Assembly (NCBI GenBank): GCA_030614305.1
Contig: JAUWKH010000092.1
Location: 1 to 6,854, forward strand
DNA length: 6,854 nt
Direction of reading: 5' to 3'
DNA from: Bacteroidota bacterium
GTDB lineage: Bacteria; Bacteroidota; Bacteroidia; Bacteroidales; JADFUO01
This document shows positions 6,231 through 6,854 of this stretch, piece after piece. The translations under genes and the position numbers were made by a program. The notes beneath the pieces are model-generated. The model saw nothing but the letters and a program-made list of their open reading frames with translations, did no database searches and was not told the origin of the DNA. The first letter of the stretch is position 1, and each line of letters opens with the position of its first letter.

Positions 6231-6854
6231 ATGAATCAAACCAAAATACAAAAAATCCTTTTTATTGACTCGGTTCATCCTGTGTTAATGGGTGATTTTA
6301 TTGATATAGGTTTTAAATGTGATTATTTTCCGGAATATAAAAAAGAAGATTATGAAAAAATAATTCATGAATATTTCGGAGTAATTATCAGGAGTAAAAT
6401 AAAATTGGATAAAAATATTCTTGAAAAAGCCAATCAGTTAAAATTTATCGGAAGGGTAGGAGCAGGTTTGGAAAATATTGATGTTGAATTTGCTGAAAAA
6501 AAAGGAATTAAGTGTTTCAATTCGCCGGAAGGCAGCAGGGATGCGGTAGGAGAACATGCTTTGGGAATGCTTTTATCTTTATTAAATAATCTGAACAAGG
6601 CTGACAAAGAAGTGAGGCAAGGAAAATGGAACAGGGAAAAAAACAGGGGAACAGAAATAAAAGATAAAACAATCGGCATTATCGGTTATGGAAATATGGG
6701 CAGTGCTTTTGCTGAAAAAATCAGTGATTTTGGAGCGGAAGTAATTGCTTATGATAAATATAAATTTAATTATTCAGATAAGTTTGTTACTGAAACCGAT
6801 TTGGAAAAGATATTTAAAGCGACAGATATTTTAAGTCTTCATGTTCCTCTTACA
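6231..6854 (+). CDS. D-2-hydroxyacid dehydrogenase, phosphoglycerate dehydrogenase type (partial, 5' part)
   Basis: An open frame of 208 codons from ATG 6231 that runs off the window end without a stop. The family oxidises D-2-hydroxyacids with NAD in the cytoplasm; the closest named role is D-3-phosphoglycerate dehydrogenase, first step of serine synthesis. The N-terminal substrate domain has VIIRSK (51-56), GRVGAGLENID (74-84) and SPEGSRDAVGEHALGMLL (98-115); the nucleotide-binding fold follows with TIGIIGYGNMGSAFAEK (147-163), whose GxGxxG is GYGNMG (152-157), and Asp175 in AYDKY, which favours NAD over NADP. The catalytic Arg, Glu and His lie past the end. It resembles single-domain Bacteroidota versions (about 310 residues) often annotated as phosphoglycerate dehydrogenase, but the substrate cannot be read from sequence, so no symbol is given. 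The AT-rich TTCAATAATT before the ATG supports this start. It may be co-transcribed with the lipoprotein gene unless the 6199-6222 hairpin intervenes. Confidence 0.93.
   Translation, partial: MNQTKIQKILFIDSVHPVLMGDFIDIGFKCDYFPEYKKEDYEKIIHEYFGVIIRSKIKLDKNILEKANQLKFIGRVGAGLENIDVEFAEKKGIKCFNSPEGSRDAVGEHALGMLLSLLNNLNKADKEVRQGKWNREKNRGTEIKDKTIGIIGYGNMGSAFAEKISDFGAEVIAYDKYKFNYSDKFVTETDLEKIFKATDILSLHVPLT

Noticed and set aside
6434..6679. An 81-codon minus-strand open frame rich in Ser, Pro and Phe.
   Set aside because: It lies wholly antisense to the conserved dehydrogenase motifs and has no start-site support.

Overview
The window is strongly AT-rich with short intergenic gaps, and it reads like ordinary chromosome from a member of the Bacteroidota. 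Four things point there: start codons are preceded by A/T-only stretches instead of Shine-Dalgarno sequences; one gene has a TAnnTTTG promoter element of the Bacteroidota sigma-A type; the RND transporter and the hydroxyacid dehydrogenase resemble, from memory, Bacteroidota versions of those families; and there is a type II lipoprotein signal. Genus cannot be told from the sequence. No mobile-element gene, CRISPR array, tRNA or rRNA is visible.

Layout. Bases 1-137 hold the last 44 codons of a plus-strand gene, probably an ABC-F ATPase. Three minus-strand genes follow, given here in transcription order from right to left: an 800-residue RND/MMPL-type membrane transporter (4818 to 2416), glucose-1-phosphate thymidylyltransferase RfbA (2293 to 1430) and a short-chain trans-prenyl diphosphate synthase (1223 to 249). 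On the right, two plus-strand genes run away from the transporter: a lipoprotein of unknown function (4986-6146) and the first 208 codons of a D-2-hydroxyacid dehydrogenase of the phosphoglycerate dehydrogenase type (6231 to the window end). No stretch longer than 300 bases lacks a gene; the largest gap is 206 bases (1224-1429).

How the genes may work together. The three minus-strand genes share a theme of isoprenoid, envelope lipid and surface-sugar supply: the synthase makes an isoprenyl diphosphate, RfbA makes dTDP-glucose for deoxysugars such as rhamnose, and RND/MMPL proteins commonly export lipids or hydrophobic molecules. The gaps of 122 and 206 bases mean they need not be one operon, and the functional link is inference. 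The lipoprotein starts 167 bases from the transporter on the opposite strand, so the two could share control, but no partnership is shown.

The most unusual material is between the genes. There are three different short repeat structures: a 10-bp-period tandem repeat at 153-180, an inverted array of about four plus four heptamers at 1295-1358, and a near-perfect 9-bp-arm palindrome at 6201-6220 just before a start codon. They look like members of dispersed repeat families. There is also a pair of 16-bp direct repeats exactly 20 bp apart in the divergent promoter region. I found no clear new multi-gene system.
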